The notes beneath the pieces are model-generated. The model was not told the DNA's origin. It did no database searches and saw only the letters and a list, made by a program, of their open reading frames with translations. This document shows, piece by piece, positions 45,623 to 54,290 of a stretch of 64,000 bases of DNA (position 1 is the stretch's first letter; every line of letters begins with the position of its first letter). This DNA comes from DATJSJ01 sp035504175. GTDB taxonomy: Bacteria > Pseudomonadota > Alphaproteobacteria > Acetobacterales > Acetobacteraceae. The stretch is from positions 62,001 through 126,000 of the forward strand of contig DATJSJ010000120.1 of the NCBI GenBank assembly GCA_035504175.1. The letters are read 5' to 3'. A program made the translations under genes and the position numbers.

Positions 45623-47698
45623 ATGCTCCGTCCTTTTTTCGCCTTGTTGCTGCTTCTGCTCCTGCTGTGCGCGCGGCCGGCGGCGGCGCTGGAAACCGCG
45701 CCGGTGATCGGAAGCCATGACACCGCGACGCTGATCACCGACAGCGACTCGGTGCGGCCCGGCCATCCGCTGCATGTGGCCCTCCGCCTGCGCCTCGCGC
45801 CGGGCTGGCACACGTATTGGCGCAATCCGGGTGACGCCGGCGCGCCGCCCGACGTCACGCTGACCCTCAGGCCAGCCGCGGCGCGCGCCGGCGACATCGA
45901 GTGGCCGGCGCCGGAGCGCCTGCCGGACGGGCCGCTCATGAGCTACGGCTACACTGGCGACGTCGTGCTGCCGCTCACGGTGACCGTGCCCGCAACCGCC
46001 GCCCCCGGACCGCTCAGCATCCAGGCGCAGGCGGAGTGGCTGGTCTGCGCGGCGATCTGCATCCCCCGCCAGGGCATTTTCCGGCTCACCGTGCCACCGG
46101 GCGACGGCGCGCCCTCGGCCGAGGCGCCGCTCTTCGCCCGCGCCGTCGCGCGCCTGCCGGCTGCCTCGCCCTTCGTCGCCAGCATCAGCCCGGACGCGCG
46201 GCTGTTCCTGCGCGGACCCGGCCTGTCGCCGGCCAATGTCAGTCGCGCCTGGTTCTTCCCCGACACGCCGGGGGTGATCGACCAGGACGCACCGCAGCGC
46301 CTCGCAGTCCGGTACGGTGTGGTCAGCCTGGCGCTGCATCCCGGTCCCAACTTCCATGCCGCCGCGCCGCTGGCCGGCGTGCTGACCCTGGTGGACGGCC
46401 ACGGCACGCCCAGCCACCTGACCGTGCTCGCCCGGCCGGGCGCGGCGCCGGCAGACCCCGCCGCACTGCCGCTGCTGCGCATGCTGGGCTTCGCCTTCCT
46501 GGGCGGGCTGATCCTGAACCTGATGCCCTGCGTCTTCCCGGTGCTGGCGATGAAGGCGATGGCGATCGCCCGCCTCTCGGGCGCGGAGCGGCGGGAGATC
46601 CGGCTGCACGCGCTGTCCTACACCGGCGGCGTGCTGCTGACCTTCGGCGTGATCGGCGGCATGCTGCTGGCCCTGCGCCAGGCCGGCATCGCCGCCGGCT
46701 GGGGCTTTCAGTTTCAGTCCCCGGCCTTCGTCGCCGCCATGGCCTGGCTGCTGTTCGCGGTCGGACTCAATCTCTCCGGCGTGTTCAGTTTCGGAAGCGG
46801 CGTCGCCGGATTCGGCCAGTCGCTGGCGGTGCGGCCCGGCCATGCCGGCAGCTTCTTCACCGGCACGCTCGCGGTGCTGGTCGCGACCCCCTGCACGGCG
46901 CCGTTCATGGCGGCCGCGCTGGCTGCGGCGCTCGCCGCACCGGCCGGCGTGACCGTCGCCGGGTTCCTCGCCATGGGTGCCGGCCTGGCCGCGCCGTCCG
47001 CCCTGCTCGCCGCCGCCCCGACGCTGGCCCGCGCGTTGCCGCGGCCGGGCGTCTGGATGGACGTGCTGCGCCAGGCGCTCGCCTTTCCGATGTACGGTGC
47101 CTGCGTCTGGCTGCTCTGGGTGGTGAGCCAGGAGGCGGGTCCGACGGGCGTGCTGGCGGCAGCCTCCGGCCTGCTGCTCATCGGCTTCGGCGCCTGGGCG
47201 CTGGGCCTCGCCGGCCGCTCGAGCGGCCGCGGCCGGCGCCTCGCCCGGGCCGCCGGGCTGGCCGCCGCCCTGGCCGCGGCCGCGGTGCTGCCCGGCATCC
47301 CCACGCTCTCGGCCGGTGCTGGTGCCTCCACGGCCGGCGGCGGCGGCTTGCTGCCCGGCGCGGAGCCCTTCACCACCGCGCGCCTCGCCAGCCTGCGCGC
47401 GGCGCAGCGCCCGGTGTTCGTCGACATCACCGCCGCCTGGTGCATCACCTGCCTGGTGAACGAGCGCGTCGCCCTGGCGACCCGGCAGGTCCGAGACGCC
47501 TTCGCCGCGCATCGCGTCACCCTGTTGCGCGGCGACTGGACCCGCCAGGATCCGGACGTGACGGAATTCCTGCACCGCCACGACCGCGACGGCGTGCCGC
47601 TCTACGTTTATTTCCCGTCCGACGGCCCGCCGCGGACGCTGCCGCAGATCCTGACCGCGACCATGGTGCTGCACGCGCTCGGCAGCGCCGGCGGCTGA
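45623..47698 (+). CDS. DsbD/ScsB-like thiol-disulfide exchanger
   Basis: A 691-residue inner-membrane protein. Signal peptide 1-23; an N-terminal periplasmic domain with VCAAICIPRQG (Cys pair); a membrane domain with the two paired Cys motifs LNLMPCVFP and VATPCTAPFM; and a C-terminal thioredoxin-like domain with AAWCITCLVNE. It carries electrons from cytoplasmic thioredoxin through the membrane to periplasmic Cys proteins. The large N-domain and layout match ScsB-type forms more than classical DsbD. A TSUP permease follows 75 bases later. The 224-base gap before it contains only a short GC hairpin (45519-45539). Confidence 0.9.
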   Translation: MLRPFFALLLLLLLLCARPAAALETAPVIGSHDTATLITDSDSVRPGHPLHVALRLRLAPGWHTYWRNPGDAGAPPDVTLTLRPAAARAGDIEWPAPERLPDGPLMSYGYTGDVVLPLTVTVPATAAPGPLSIQAQAEWLVCAAICIPRQGIFRLTVPPGDGAPSAEAPLFARAVARLPAASPFVASISPDARLFLRGPGLSPANVSRAWFFPDTPGVIDQDAPQRLAVRYGVVSLALHPGPNFHAAAPLAGVLTLVDGHGTPSHLTVLARPGAAPADPAALPLLRMLGFAFLGGLILNLMPCVFPVLAMKAMAIARLSGAERREIRLHALSYTGGVLLTFGVIGGMLLALRQAGIAAGWGFQFQSPAFVAAMAWLLFAVGLNLSGVFSFGSGVAGFGQSLAVRPGHAGSFFTGTLAVLVATPCTAPFMAAALAAALAAPAGVTVAGFLAMGAGLAAPSALLAAAPTLARALPRPGVWMDVLRQALAFPMYGACVWLLWVVSQEAGPTGVLAAASGLLLIGFGAWALGLAGRSSGRGRRLARAAGLAAALAAAAVLPGIPTLSAGAGASTAGGGGLLPGAEPFTTARLASLRAAQRPVFVDITAAWCITCLVNERVALATRQVRDAFAAHRVTLLRGDWTRQDPDVTEFLHRHDRDGVPLYVYFPSDGPPRTLPQILTATMVLHALGSAGG

Positions 47699-47773
47699 GC
47701 CGCATCGCCTACGAATGCCGGAGCATCTGGTCCGGCCGCGCCGCAGCCCTGGGCGGCCGGGCAGGCATGCGGC

Positions 47774-48517
47774 ATGGCGCTGATCGGCCTGGCCGTCGCC
47801 GCCCTGCTGGCCGGCATCATGAACGCGCTGGCCGGGGGCGGCTCCTTCCTGACCTTCCCGGCGCTGCTGCTGACCGGGCTCGACGCGCGCGCCGCCAACA
47901 TCACCTCCACCATCGCCCTGTTCCCCGGCCAGATCACCACCGGCCTGGCCGGCCGGCGCTTCGTCAGCGGCGCCGGGCACCTGTCCTTCCGGGTGCTGTT
48001 CGCGATCAGCGTGGTCGGCGGCGGCATCGGGGCGGTGCTGCTGTTGCTGACTCCGCCCGCCTTTTTCGCCCGGCTGGTGCCGTGGCTGGTGCTGTTCGCG
48101 ACCGGCGTGTTCTTCTGGGGCAATTTCCTGCGCCGCCCGAGGCATCCCGGCACCATCGCGATCCGGCCCCGCACCTCGGCCCTGCTGCAGCTCGGGATCG
48201 CGATCTACGGCGGCTATTTCGGCGGCGGCATCGGCATCCTGATGCTGGCGGCGCTGACCATGGCGGGGCTGGTGGTGCGGGTCGCCGGCGCCACCAAGAA
48301 CGTGCTCGCCGGGGTGATCAACAGCGCCGCCGTGGTGATCTTCCTGTTCTCCGGCGAGGTCGCCTGGCGCCAGGCCGGGATCGGGGCCGTCGCCGCCATC
48401 GCCGGCGGCCAGCTCGGCGCCTGGATGCTGCAGCGGGTCAATGAGACGCTGCTGCGCGTCGCCATCGTCCTGATCGGGCTGGCGCTGACCATCGGCCTGC
48501 TCCTGCGTGCCCCATGA
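47774..48517 (+). CDS. TSUP (TauE/SafE) family permease
   Basis: A 247-residue membrane protein with about eight helices and the duplicated TSUP motif: GIMNALAGGGSFLTFPALLL in the first half and YGGYFGGGIGILMLAALTM in the second. The family exports or imports organosulfur anions or sulfite. Substrate cannot be told here. Sequence between it and the upstream gene gives no separate promoter, so it may share its transcript. Confidence 0.9.
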   Translation: MALIGLAVAALLAGIMNALAGGGSFLTFPALLLTGLDARAANITSTIALFPGQITTGLAGRRFVSGAGHLSFRVLFAISVVGGGIGAVLLLLTPPAFFARLVPWLVLFATGVFFWGNFLRRPRHPGTIAIRPRTSALLQLGIAIYGGYFGGGIGILMLAALTMAGLVVRVAGATKNVLAGVINSAAVVIFLFSGEVAWRQAGIGAVAAIAGGQLGAWMLQRVNETLLRVAIVLIGLALTIGLLLRAP

Positions 48518-48606
48518 GGCCGCCACAATCCCGCCCCAAAGTGTGTTGCCGGGGCGGGATCGCATGACTAGATCGGACGGAACAAATGCCGAGGAGCTTT
48601 TGAGCC

Positions 48607-49041
48607 ATGCTCATCGCCGATGTCCTCAAGGTCAAAGGCGGCGCGGTCGCGCGTATTCTCGCGACCGAGCCGGTCCACGCCGCCGTGCAGCGCCTGGCCG
48701 AACGCCGGATCGGCGCCCTGGTGGTCGAGGATGCGTGGATGAAGCCGGTCGGAATCTTTTCTGAGCGCGATCTGGTGAATGCGATCGCACGTCAGGGTGC
48801 GGCGGTCCTGGACCACCGCGTCGATGAGCTGATGAGCGCGCCGATCATCGGCTGTCGTTCCGGCGACCGCGTCGATGCCGCGCTGGCGCTCATGACGATG
48901 AAGAAGATCCGGCACCTGCCCGTGCTCGATGACGGCGAGCTGGTCGGCATCGTCAGCATCGGCGACCTGGTGAAGCACCGACTGGACGAGAAGGAGCTCG
49001 AGGCCAGCGTACTGCTGGAAATCTCCCGCATGCGGGCCTGA
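48607..49041 (+). CDS. CBS-pair domain protein
   Basis: A 144-residue stand-alone protein with two CBS motifs (about residues 10-60 and 75-130: AVQRLAERRIGALVVED and ALALMTMKKIRHLPVLDDGELVGIVSIGDLV). CBS pairs bind adenosyl ligands such as AMP, ATP or SAM and often regulate a partner. GAGGAG lies nine bases before the ATG. It is two bases from the next gene, a methyltransferase, suggesting cotranslation. Confidence 0.92.
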   Translation: MLIADVLKVKGGAVARILATEPVHAAVQRLAERRIGALVVEDAWMKPVGIFSERDLVNAIARQGAAVLDHRVDELMSAPIIGCRSGDRVDAALALMTMKKIRHLPVLDDGELVGIVSIGDLVKHRLDEKELEASVLLEISRMRA

Positions 49042-49043
49042 AT

Positions 49044-49850
49044 ATGACCGTCGTGCCGTCGCCGCTGCCGTTCGAGCCGCGCCGTTTCCGCTCCGCCGCC
49101 GCCCACTACCTCCCCGGCCGTCCCGCCTACGCCCCGGCGCTGATCCGGCGCGTGGCGGCGCTGGCCGGGCTCGGCCCTGGCGCGCGCGTGATGGATCTGG
49201 GCTGCGGGCCGGGACAGCTCGGCCGCGCCTTCGCGCCCTTCGCGGCCGAAGTGGTGGCGATCGACCCGGAGCCGGAGATGCTGCGCCTCGCGGCGGAGGA
49301 CGCGCCGCCCACCATGCGCGTGCAGCCAGGCAGTTCCTATGATCTCGGCCCCGCGCTCGGACGGTTCCGGCTGGTGGTGATCGGCCGGGCGTTCCACTGG
49401 ATGGACCGGGCGGATGCGCTGGCGCGGCTCGACGGGCTGATCGAGCCGGAGGGCTCGGTGGCCCTGTTCGCCGACCGGCACCCGCCGGTGCCGGACAATG
49501 CGTGGCGCGAGGCCTGGCGGGCGGTGATCGACACCCACTCGTCCGGCGGCGACGTGCGCAACGCGCGCCGCAGCGGCGCCTGGGTCGAGCACGAGGCGGT
49601 GCTGCTCGATTCGCCCTTCGCGCATGTCGAACGGGTGGCGGTGATCGAGCGGCGACACACGCCGGAAGAGGCGCTGATCCAGCGGGCGCTGTCGATGTCC
49701 GGCACCTCGCCCAGCCGGATCGGCGACCGGGTGGACGCGCTGACGCGGGAACTGCGCGACGTGCTGGCGCCGCACGTGCGTGAGGGGCTGGTCACCGAGG
49801 TGGTGGAGAGCACGGCGCTGCTCGCTTTCCGGCACGATCCGACGGAGTAG
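49044..49850 (+). CDS. Class I SAM-dependent methyltransferase
   Basis: A 268-residue enzyme. RVMDLGCGPGQLG (49-60) is motif I, AIDPEPEML the acid loop that binds SAM ribose, and VIGRAFHWMDRADALARL the post-I region of the UbiE/Methyltransf_11 group. Substrate unknown. It starts two bases after the CBS gene stop (TGAATATG), so the pair is translated together; a CBS protein could sense SAM for it, which is speculation. Confidence 0.85.
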   Translation: MTVVPSPLPFEPRRFRSAAAHYLPGRPAYAPALIRRVAALAGLGPGARVMDLGCGPGQLGRAFAPFAAEVVAIDPEPEMLRLAAEDAPPTMRVQPGSSYDLGPALGRFRLVVIGRAFHWMDRADALARLDGLIEPEGSVALFADRHPPVPDNAWREAWRAVIDTHSSGGDVRNARRSGAWVEHEAVLLDSPFAHVERVAVIERRHTPEEALIQRALSMSGTSPSRIGDRVDALTRELRDVLAPHVREGLVTEVVESTALLAFRHDPTE

Positions 49851-49925
49851 CCGGCGGCGGGCGACCCTCGGGCGGTTCCGGGCGCTGCCGACGCCGCGCC
49901 CAAGCGCCGGCAGGCGCGTGCATCC

Positions 49926-51392
49926 CTACGGCTGGTTCACCTGGCCCCTGGGCACGTACATGCGGCAAACCAGCCCTTCCGGCCGGAACTCCACGTTCGT
50001 CCCGCCGGGCCCCAGGCCTCGGGCAATGACCGTCTGACCGAAGCCGCTCTTTTCCGGCGCGAGAACGGTGGGGCCGCCATCCTCCTGCCAGACCAGCTCA
50101 ACCGACTCACCCTTGGGTGATGCCGTGATCGAGATGCGCCCGGTGTCATTGGACAGCGCCCCGTGCTTCACGGCGTTGGTCACGAGCTCGTGGAAAATCA
50201 GCCCGAGGGCGACCGCCATGTCGGGTGCGACCCGGACGTTCAGGTGCTGCAGCCGCACCCGGCCGCTGCCGAGCGTGACATAGGGCGCCAGTTCGACGTT
50301 GATCAGCTCCTCGAGCGTCAATCCCTCCCACGCGCCCTCGGCGAGAAGATTGTGCGTGGCGGCGAGTGCCTCCAGCCGCCGGCCGAAGGCGATGCGGAAC
50401 TCGGCGGTATCCCTCGTGGCGGCGATCGTGCGGTTGGCGATCGACATCACCAGGGTGAGGGTGTTGCGCACCCGATGCGTCAGCTCGCCCATCAGCAGCG
50501 CCTGGCGCTTCTCGGTCGCCTTCCGCTCGGTGATATCGGCGAGCGTCACGATGCAGCCGCCGATCGCATCGCCGGATTGGCGCAGCGGCCCGGCGCTCAG
50601 TTGCAGATCCTGGGTGCGACCGTCCTGGGTCAAGGTCGCTTCGATGCCGCGCACGGCGGTGCCGGCCAGCGCCACGCCGATCAGGTCGCCACCGCCCATC
50701 AGCCCCGAGCTCAGGGCGAAGCTCAGCGGAAAGGCCTGGTCGAAGCTCTTTCCGACCACCGAGCCGTCCTGGAAATGGCGCACGCCCGCATTGGCGTGGG
50801 TGATCAGCCCGTCACGGTCGCACACCACGACCGCCTCGTTGGAGGAGGCCATGATGGCGCGGCCGATACGGTCGCTCTCGTGCGCGGCCGCGGCCTCGAT
50901 CCGTTCGGTCACGTCGGTGAAAGTAACTGCACAGCCGTGGCCGAAGCCGAGCGACAACGGTGCGACCGTCACCTCGACATGGGAGATGCCGCCGGCCCGC
51001 GGCAGCGCGACCTGCCGGCTCCGGCGGCTGAGCTCCGCCTCGTCGATCAAGTGCTGCACGATGCGGGCGGCACGCTCGCCGAGGGCCGCGGCAATGCCCT
51101 GCCGCTGCAGATCCTTGGCGCTGCGGCCGAGCAGCGAGCAGAGCGCCGCATTGGCATAGATCAGCCTGCCGTCGGCATCGAGCGCGGCGGCGCCGATATC
51201 CATCGCCTCCATGAAGGTGCGGTAGCTGTCCTGGCCGCCAAGCGCGAACACCTCGTCATGCTCCGAGCCGCGCACGACGAGCGCGTCCACGTCACCCTCG
51301 CGAATCGCCCGCAACGTCTCCTCGGCCTCGGCCAGCCGTCGATGCAGATCGGCGTCCGGGTCCTCCGCGCGCGCCGGCTCGGCATGCGCCAT
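49926..51392 (-). CDS. KaiBC-linked PAS histidine kinase (HWE type)
   Basis: A 488-residue soluble kinase. An N-terminal helix with AEETLRAIREGDVDALVVRG, then PAS domains at about 55-165 and 180-290, and an HWE/HisKA_2 core: phospho-His306 in GELTHRVRNTLTLV, N box FHELVTNAVKHGALS. The same N-terminal motif occurs in kinases next to kaiBC in other alphaproteobacteria. It starts one base after the kaiB stop. Likely output of the KaiBC timer, phosphorylating an unknown regulator. No response regulator lies nearby. Confidence 0.9.
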   Translation of the reverse strand: MAHAEPARAEDPDADLHRRLAEAEETLRAIREGDVDALVVRGSEHDEVFALGGQDSYRTFMEAMDIGAAALDADGRLIYANAALCSLLGRSAKDLQRQGIAAALGERAARIVQHLIDEAELSRRSRQVALPRAGGISHVEVTVAPLSLGFGHGCAVTFTDVTERIEAAAAHESDRIGRAIMASSNEAVVVCDRDGLITHANAGVRHFQDGSVVGKSFDQAFPLSFALSSGLMGGGDLIGVALAGTAVRGIEATLTQDGRTQDLQLSAGPLRQSGDAIGGCIVTLADITERKATEKRQALLMGELTHRVRNTLTLVMSIANRTIAATRDTAEFRIAFGRRLEALAATHNLLAEGAWEGLTLEELINVELAPYVTLGSGRVRLQHLNVRVAPDMAVALGLIFHELVTNAVKHGALSNDTGRISITASPKGESVELVWQEDGGPTVLAPEKSGFGQTVIARGLGPGGTNVEFRPEGLVCRMYVPRGQVNQP

Positions 51393-51393
51393 C

Positions 51394-51696
51394 TCAGCGT
51401 TCGACCTTGAGATGGATCAGGACCTTTTCGTGGTCCGAGAGATCGCCGATGATCTTCTGAACCGGCACCGGCAGCGATCGCACCAGCGTCGGGATGGCGA
51501 CGATATTGTGCTCGCGCGCCAGCTGCGGCTGCTGGCGGAGATCGACCACCTCGACCTCGTACCGGTTCGGCATGTGCTCCTCGCACAGCCGCTGCAGATT
51601 GCGGATCGCCGCCACTGACTTGGGTGTCTGGCCGGCGACGTAGAGCGTGAGCTTGAGCGGCTCCTCGCCCGGATCCGTCCGCTGTTCCTCGCTCAC
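51394..51696 (-). CDS. kaiB: KaiB clock protein
   Basis: A 100-residue protein with the KaiB thioredoxin-like fold: LKLTLYVAGQTPKSVAAIRNL at the start, YEVEVVDLRQQPQLAREHNIVAIPTLVRSLPVPVQKIIGDLSD (split for length) in the middle. In cyanobacteria KaiB switches fold to bind KaiC's CI ring and reset phosphorylation. The loop following NLQRLCEEHMPN and the PTLVR Pro are the switch elements. Its ATG overlaps the kaiC stop (ATGA). No kaiA is present, as in other non-cyanobacterial systems. Confidence 0.95.
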   Translation of the reverse strand: MSEEQRTDPGEEPLKLTLYVAGQTPKSVAAIRNLQRLCEEHMPNRYEVEVVDLRQQPQLAREHNIVAIPTLVRSLPVPVQKIIGDLSDHEKVLIHLKVER

Positions 51697-53384
51697 TCGC
51701 TGTCCGCTCCCCGGCCCGCCGCCATCTCCGCCGTATCCGACTTGGCCTGGGCCAGATAGGCCGTCTCCTGGTCGATGATGCTCCTGAGCTCGATCTCGTC
51801 GGCCCGGAGGTCCGCATGCAGCGCCTCAATCTGCGCCTCCGTCCGGCGCCGGCGCTGGGCGATCTTCTCCTGCAGCCGTGCGACTTCCGCCCGGCGCGCG
51901 ACTTCGTCGCGACGCGTGCGCGCTTCCTCGAAGCGGCGGGCCGAGCCGGTGAGTGCGCCGTTCTCGCCGAGAAAGGGCTCTCTCAGGCTGATGCCGGAAT
52001 CGCTCATCACGAACTCGCGGACCTGGTTCGAGTGCGCAATGCCGCGCGCCTTCAACAGATACAGCTCGCGATTGAATTCCCCGTTGACTTCCCGGTTCAG
52101 CAACAGGATCCACGCGTCCATCAGCGACGACAGGCCCGCGTCGGTCTTGGCCTCGCCCTGAATCGACGCCAGATGTGTAAAGACACCGGTAATGCCGCGG
52201 CTTTTCAGGAAATCGATCATGCGCAGCAGCATCGACTGCACTTCGAGCTGTTCGCCGGAATCCAGGAACGCGGAAATCGGATCGAGCACCACCAGCTGCG
52301 GCCGGAACCGCTGCACCTGGCGCAGCATCACGGCGAGATGCATCTCCAGGCTGTAGAAGGTCGGCCGGGAGGCGACGCATTCGAGCAGGCCGGATTCGAT
52401 GCTCGGCTGCAGATCCAGGCCGATCGAGCGCATGTTGCGGACCGTCTGCCGGGCCGACTCCTCGAACGAGAAATAGAGCGCCTTCTCGCCCCGTGCGCAG
52501 GTTGCTGCGGCGAAGGCGGCCGCGATCGAACTCTTGCCCGATCCGGCGACGCCGCTCAGCAGGATGCTGCTGCCGCGATGAAAGCCCGCGCCCTTCACCA
52601 TCTCGTCGAGATCGGAAATGCCGGTCGAGATCCGCTCCTCATGCACCTGATGGGCGAGTCCGAGCGAGCTGACCGGCAGCACGCTGAACCCGTCCTCGCC
52701 GATCAGAAACGGATATTCATTCGTGCCGTGCGTGGTCCCGCGATACTTGACGATGCGCAGCCGTCGGGTGGAGACTTGGTTGTTGACGCGATGATCGAGC
52801 AGGATCACGCAGTCGGAGACGTACTCCTCCAGCCCTTGCCGCGTGAGCGAGCCGTTGCCGCGTTCCCCGGTGATGACGGCGGTGAGCCCCTTTTCCTTCA
52901 GCCAGTCGAACAGGCGCCGGATTTCGGCGCGAAGGATGGCCGGGTTTTGAAAGGCGGAGAACAGGCTTTCGATCGTGTCGAGCACGATGCGCCTGGCGCC
53001 GATCTCCTCGACCGCGAGGTCGAGGCGCAGGAACAGCGCCTCCAGATCGTAGTCGCCGACCTCCGCCAGCTCGGCCGGGTCGATCGCGATGTGCTCGATA
53101 TGGATTTGCCGTTGTGCGATCAGCTCGCCCAGGCCGAAGCCGAGCGATGCGACATTGTCGATGATGTCGCGCGGTCGCTCCTCGAACGTCACGAACACGC
53201 CGGGCTCGCCCTCGTCGCGGACGCCGTTGACAAGAAACGTCGACGCGAACAAGGTTTTGCCACAGCCGGCCGATCCGCAGACGAGCGTCGGCCGCCCACG
53301 CGGCAGCCCACCCAGCGTGAGGTCGTCGAAGCCGTCGATTCCCGTTCGCGCCTTGGCGATGCCGCCCGTCACAATGCCCCGCAT
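51693..53384 (-). CDS. kaiC: KaiC double-ATPase timer protein with long C-terminal coiled coil
   Basis: A 563-residue RecA-like double ATPase. CI: Walker A GSAGCGKT at 37-44, catalytic Glu68-Glu69. CII: Walker A GVAGSGKS at 278-285, Glu308-Glu309. The phosphorylation pair aligns as Ser419-Ser420 (KTDAGLSS) where Synechococcus has Ser431-Thr432. After the CII end near residue 485 an approximately 75-residue helix with heptads of charged residues replaces the short A-loop tail. Rhodobacter KaiC has a comparable extension that forms a coiled-coil dodecamer, giving a KaiB-driven hourglass without KaiA. First gene of the kai unit. The 291 bases upstream hold no other gene. Confidence 0.96.
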   Translation of the reverse strand: MRGIVTGGIAKARTGIDGFDDLTLGGLPRGRPTLVCGSAGCGKTLFASTFLVNGVRDEGEPGVFVTFEERPRDIIDNVASLGFGLGELIAQRQIHIEHIAIDPAELAEVGDYDLEALFLRLDLAVEEIGARRIVLDTIESLFSAFQNPAILRAEIRRLFDWLKEKGLTAVITGERGNGSLTRQGLEEYVSDCVILLDHRVNNQVSTRRLRIVKYRGTTHGTNEYPFLIGEDGFSVLPVSSLGLAHQVHEERISTGISDLDEMVKGAGFHRGSSILLSGVAGSGKSSIAAAFAAATCARGEKALYFSFEESARQTVRNMRSIGLDLQPSIESGLLECVASRPTFYSLEMHLAVMLRQVQRFRPQLVVLDPISAFLDSGEQLEVQSMLLRMIDFLKSRGITGVFTHLASIQGEAKTDAGLSSLMDAWILLLNREVNGEFNRELYLLKARGIAHSNQVREFVMSDSGISLREPFLGENGALTGSARRFEEARTRRDEVARRAEVARLQEKIAQRRRRTEAQIEALHADLRADEIELRSIIDQETAYLAQAKSDTAEMAAGRGADSE

Positions 53385-53675
53385 CTGATCTGACGGCCCC
53401 GATTAGCGCAGCCGTTGACCGGCGGCAATGACCCGGACGAGGCAGCATTCGGGCCGCGACGCGGGGTCAATTTCCTTGGAAGTGCGTTACTCCCGCATGG
53501 AGGTCCCGCTCCCCGCCGCATGCGGCGGGTCACCCGTTTCCGCCTTCGACGATCGCTCCCGGCAGCGGACGGGCCGGCTTCTGCCCGGAGGCGATACGCG
53601 TCCGATACCTGCGTCCGCCCTTGACTCCGTCGGCCCCGCTCGCGCGGAATTGCGCGGTGCAGCAAGCGAGGGTGC

Positions 53676-54290
53676 ATGCTGGATCACCTGAAGGCCAACA
53701 ACCGGGCCTGGGCGGCGCGCAAGACTGCCGCCGATCCCGGCTTCTTCCGCCGCCTGGTCGGGCAGCAGGCGCCGGAATATCTCTGGATCGGCTGCTCCGA
53801 CAGTCGCGTGCCGGCGACCGAGATCGTCGATCTCGACCCGGGCGAGATGTTCGTCCACCGCAACGTCGGCAATCTCGCCCCGCCACAGGACGCAAACTAT
53901 CTCTCGGTGCTGCAGTTCGCCGTCGATGTGCTGAAGGTCAAGCACATCCTGGTGGTCGGTCATTATGGCTGCGGCGGCGTCGCCGCGGCGGTCGACGGGC
54001 AGCGCCGTGGCCTGGTCGATCACTGGCTGCACCCGATCCGCGAGGTCCATCACGCGCACCGCCACGCGCTCGAGGCGATGCTCGATCCGCGCCAGCGGCT
54101 CGACCGGCTGTGCGAACTGAACGTGATCCGCCAGGTGCGCAACGTTGCCGCCAACCTGTTCGTGCAGGACGCCTGGGCGCGCGGCCAGCCGCTCAGCGTG
54201 CACGGCTGGGTCTATTCGCTGGCGAACGGCCTGGTGCGCGACCTGGAAGTCACCGTCAGCCGGCCGGAGGAGGCGGACCGGCTGACGTGA
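53676..54290 (+). CDS. can: Beta-class carbonic anhydrase
   Basis: A 204-residue zinc enzyme that interconverts CO2 and bicarbonate. Zinc ligands Cys40, His96 and Cys99 (GCSDSR and GHYGCGG), with the Asp42-Arg44 dyad, mark a beta-CA of the Can type. ATG 53676 follows a GCGAGGG ribosome site. Its last 35 bases overlap the 3' end of the peroxidase gene on the other strand. Confidence 0.95.
   Translation: MLDHLKANNRAWAARKTAADPGFFRRLVGQQAPEYLWIGCSDSRVPATEIVDLDPGEMFVHRNVGNLAPPQDANYLSVLQFAVDVLKVKHILVVGHYGCGGVAAAVDGQRRGLVDHWLHPIREVHHAHRHALEAMLDPRQRLDRLCELNVIRQVRNVAANLFVQDAWARGQPLSVHGWVYSLANGLVRDLEVTVSRPEEADRLT

Noticed and set aside
45395..48565. 1056-codon open frame antisense to the ScsB-like and TSUP genes
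   Set aside because: Low-complexity, Gln/Gly/Arg-rich; both plus-strand genes are clear family members.
53385..53520. Possible EcfG-type promoter before kaiC
   Set aside because: GGAAA occurs but no matching CGTT at 16-17 bases; not supported.
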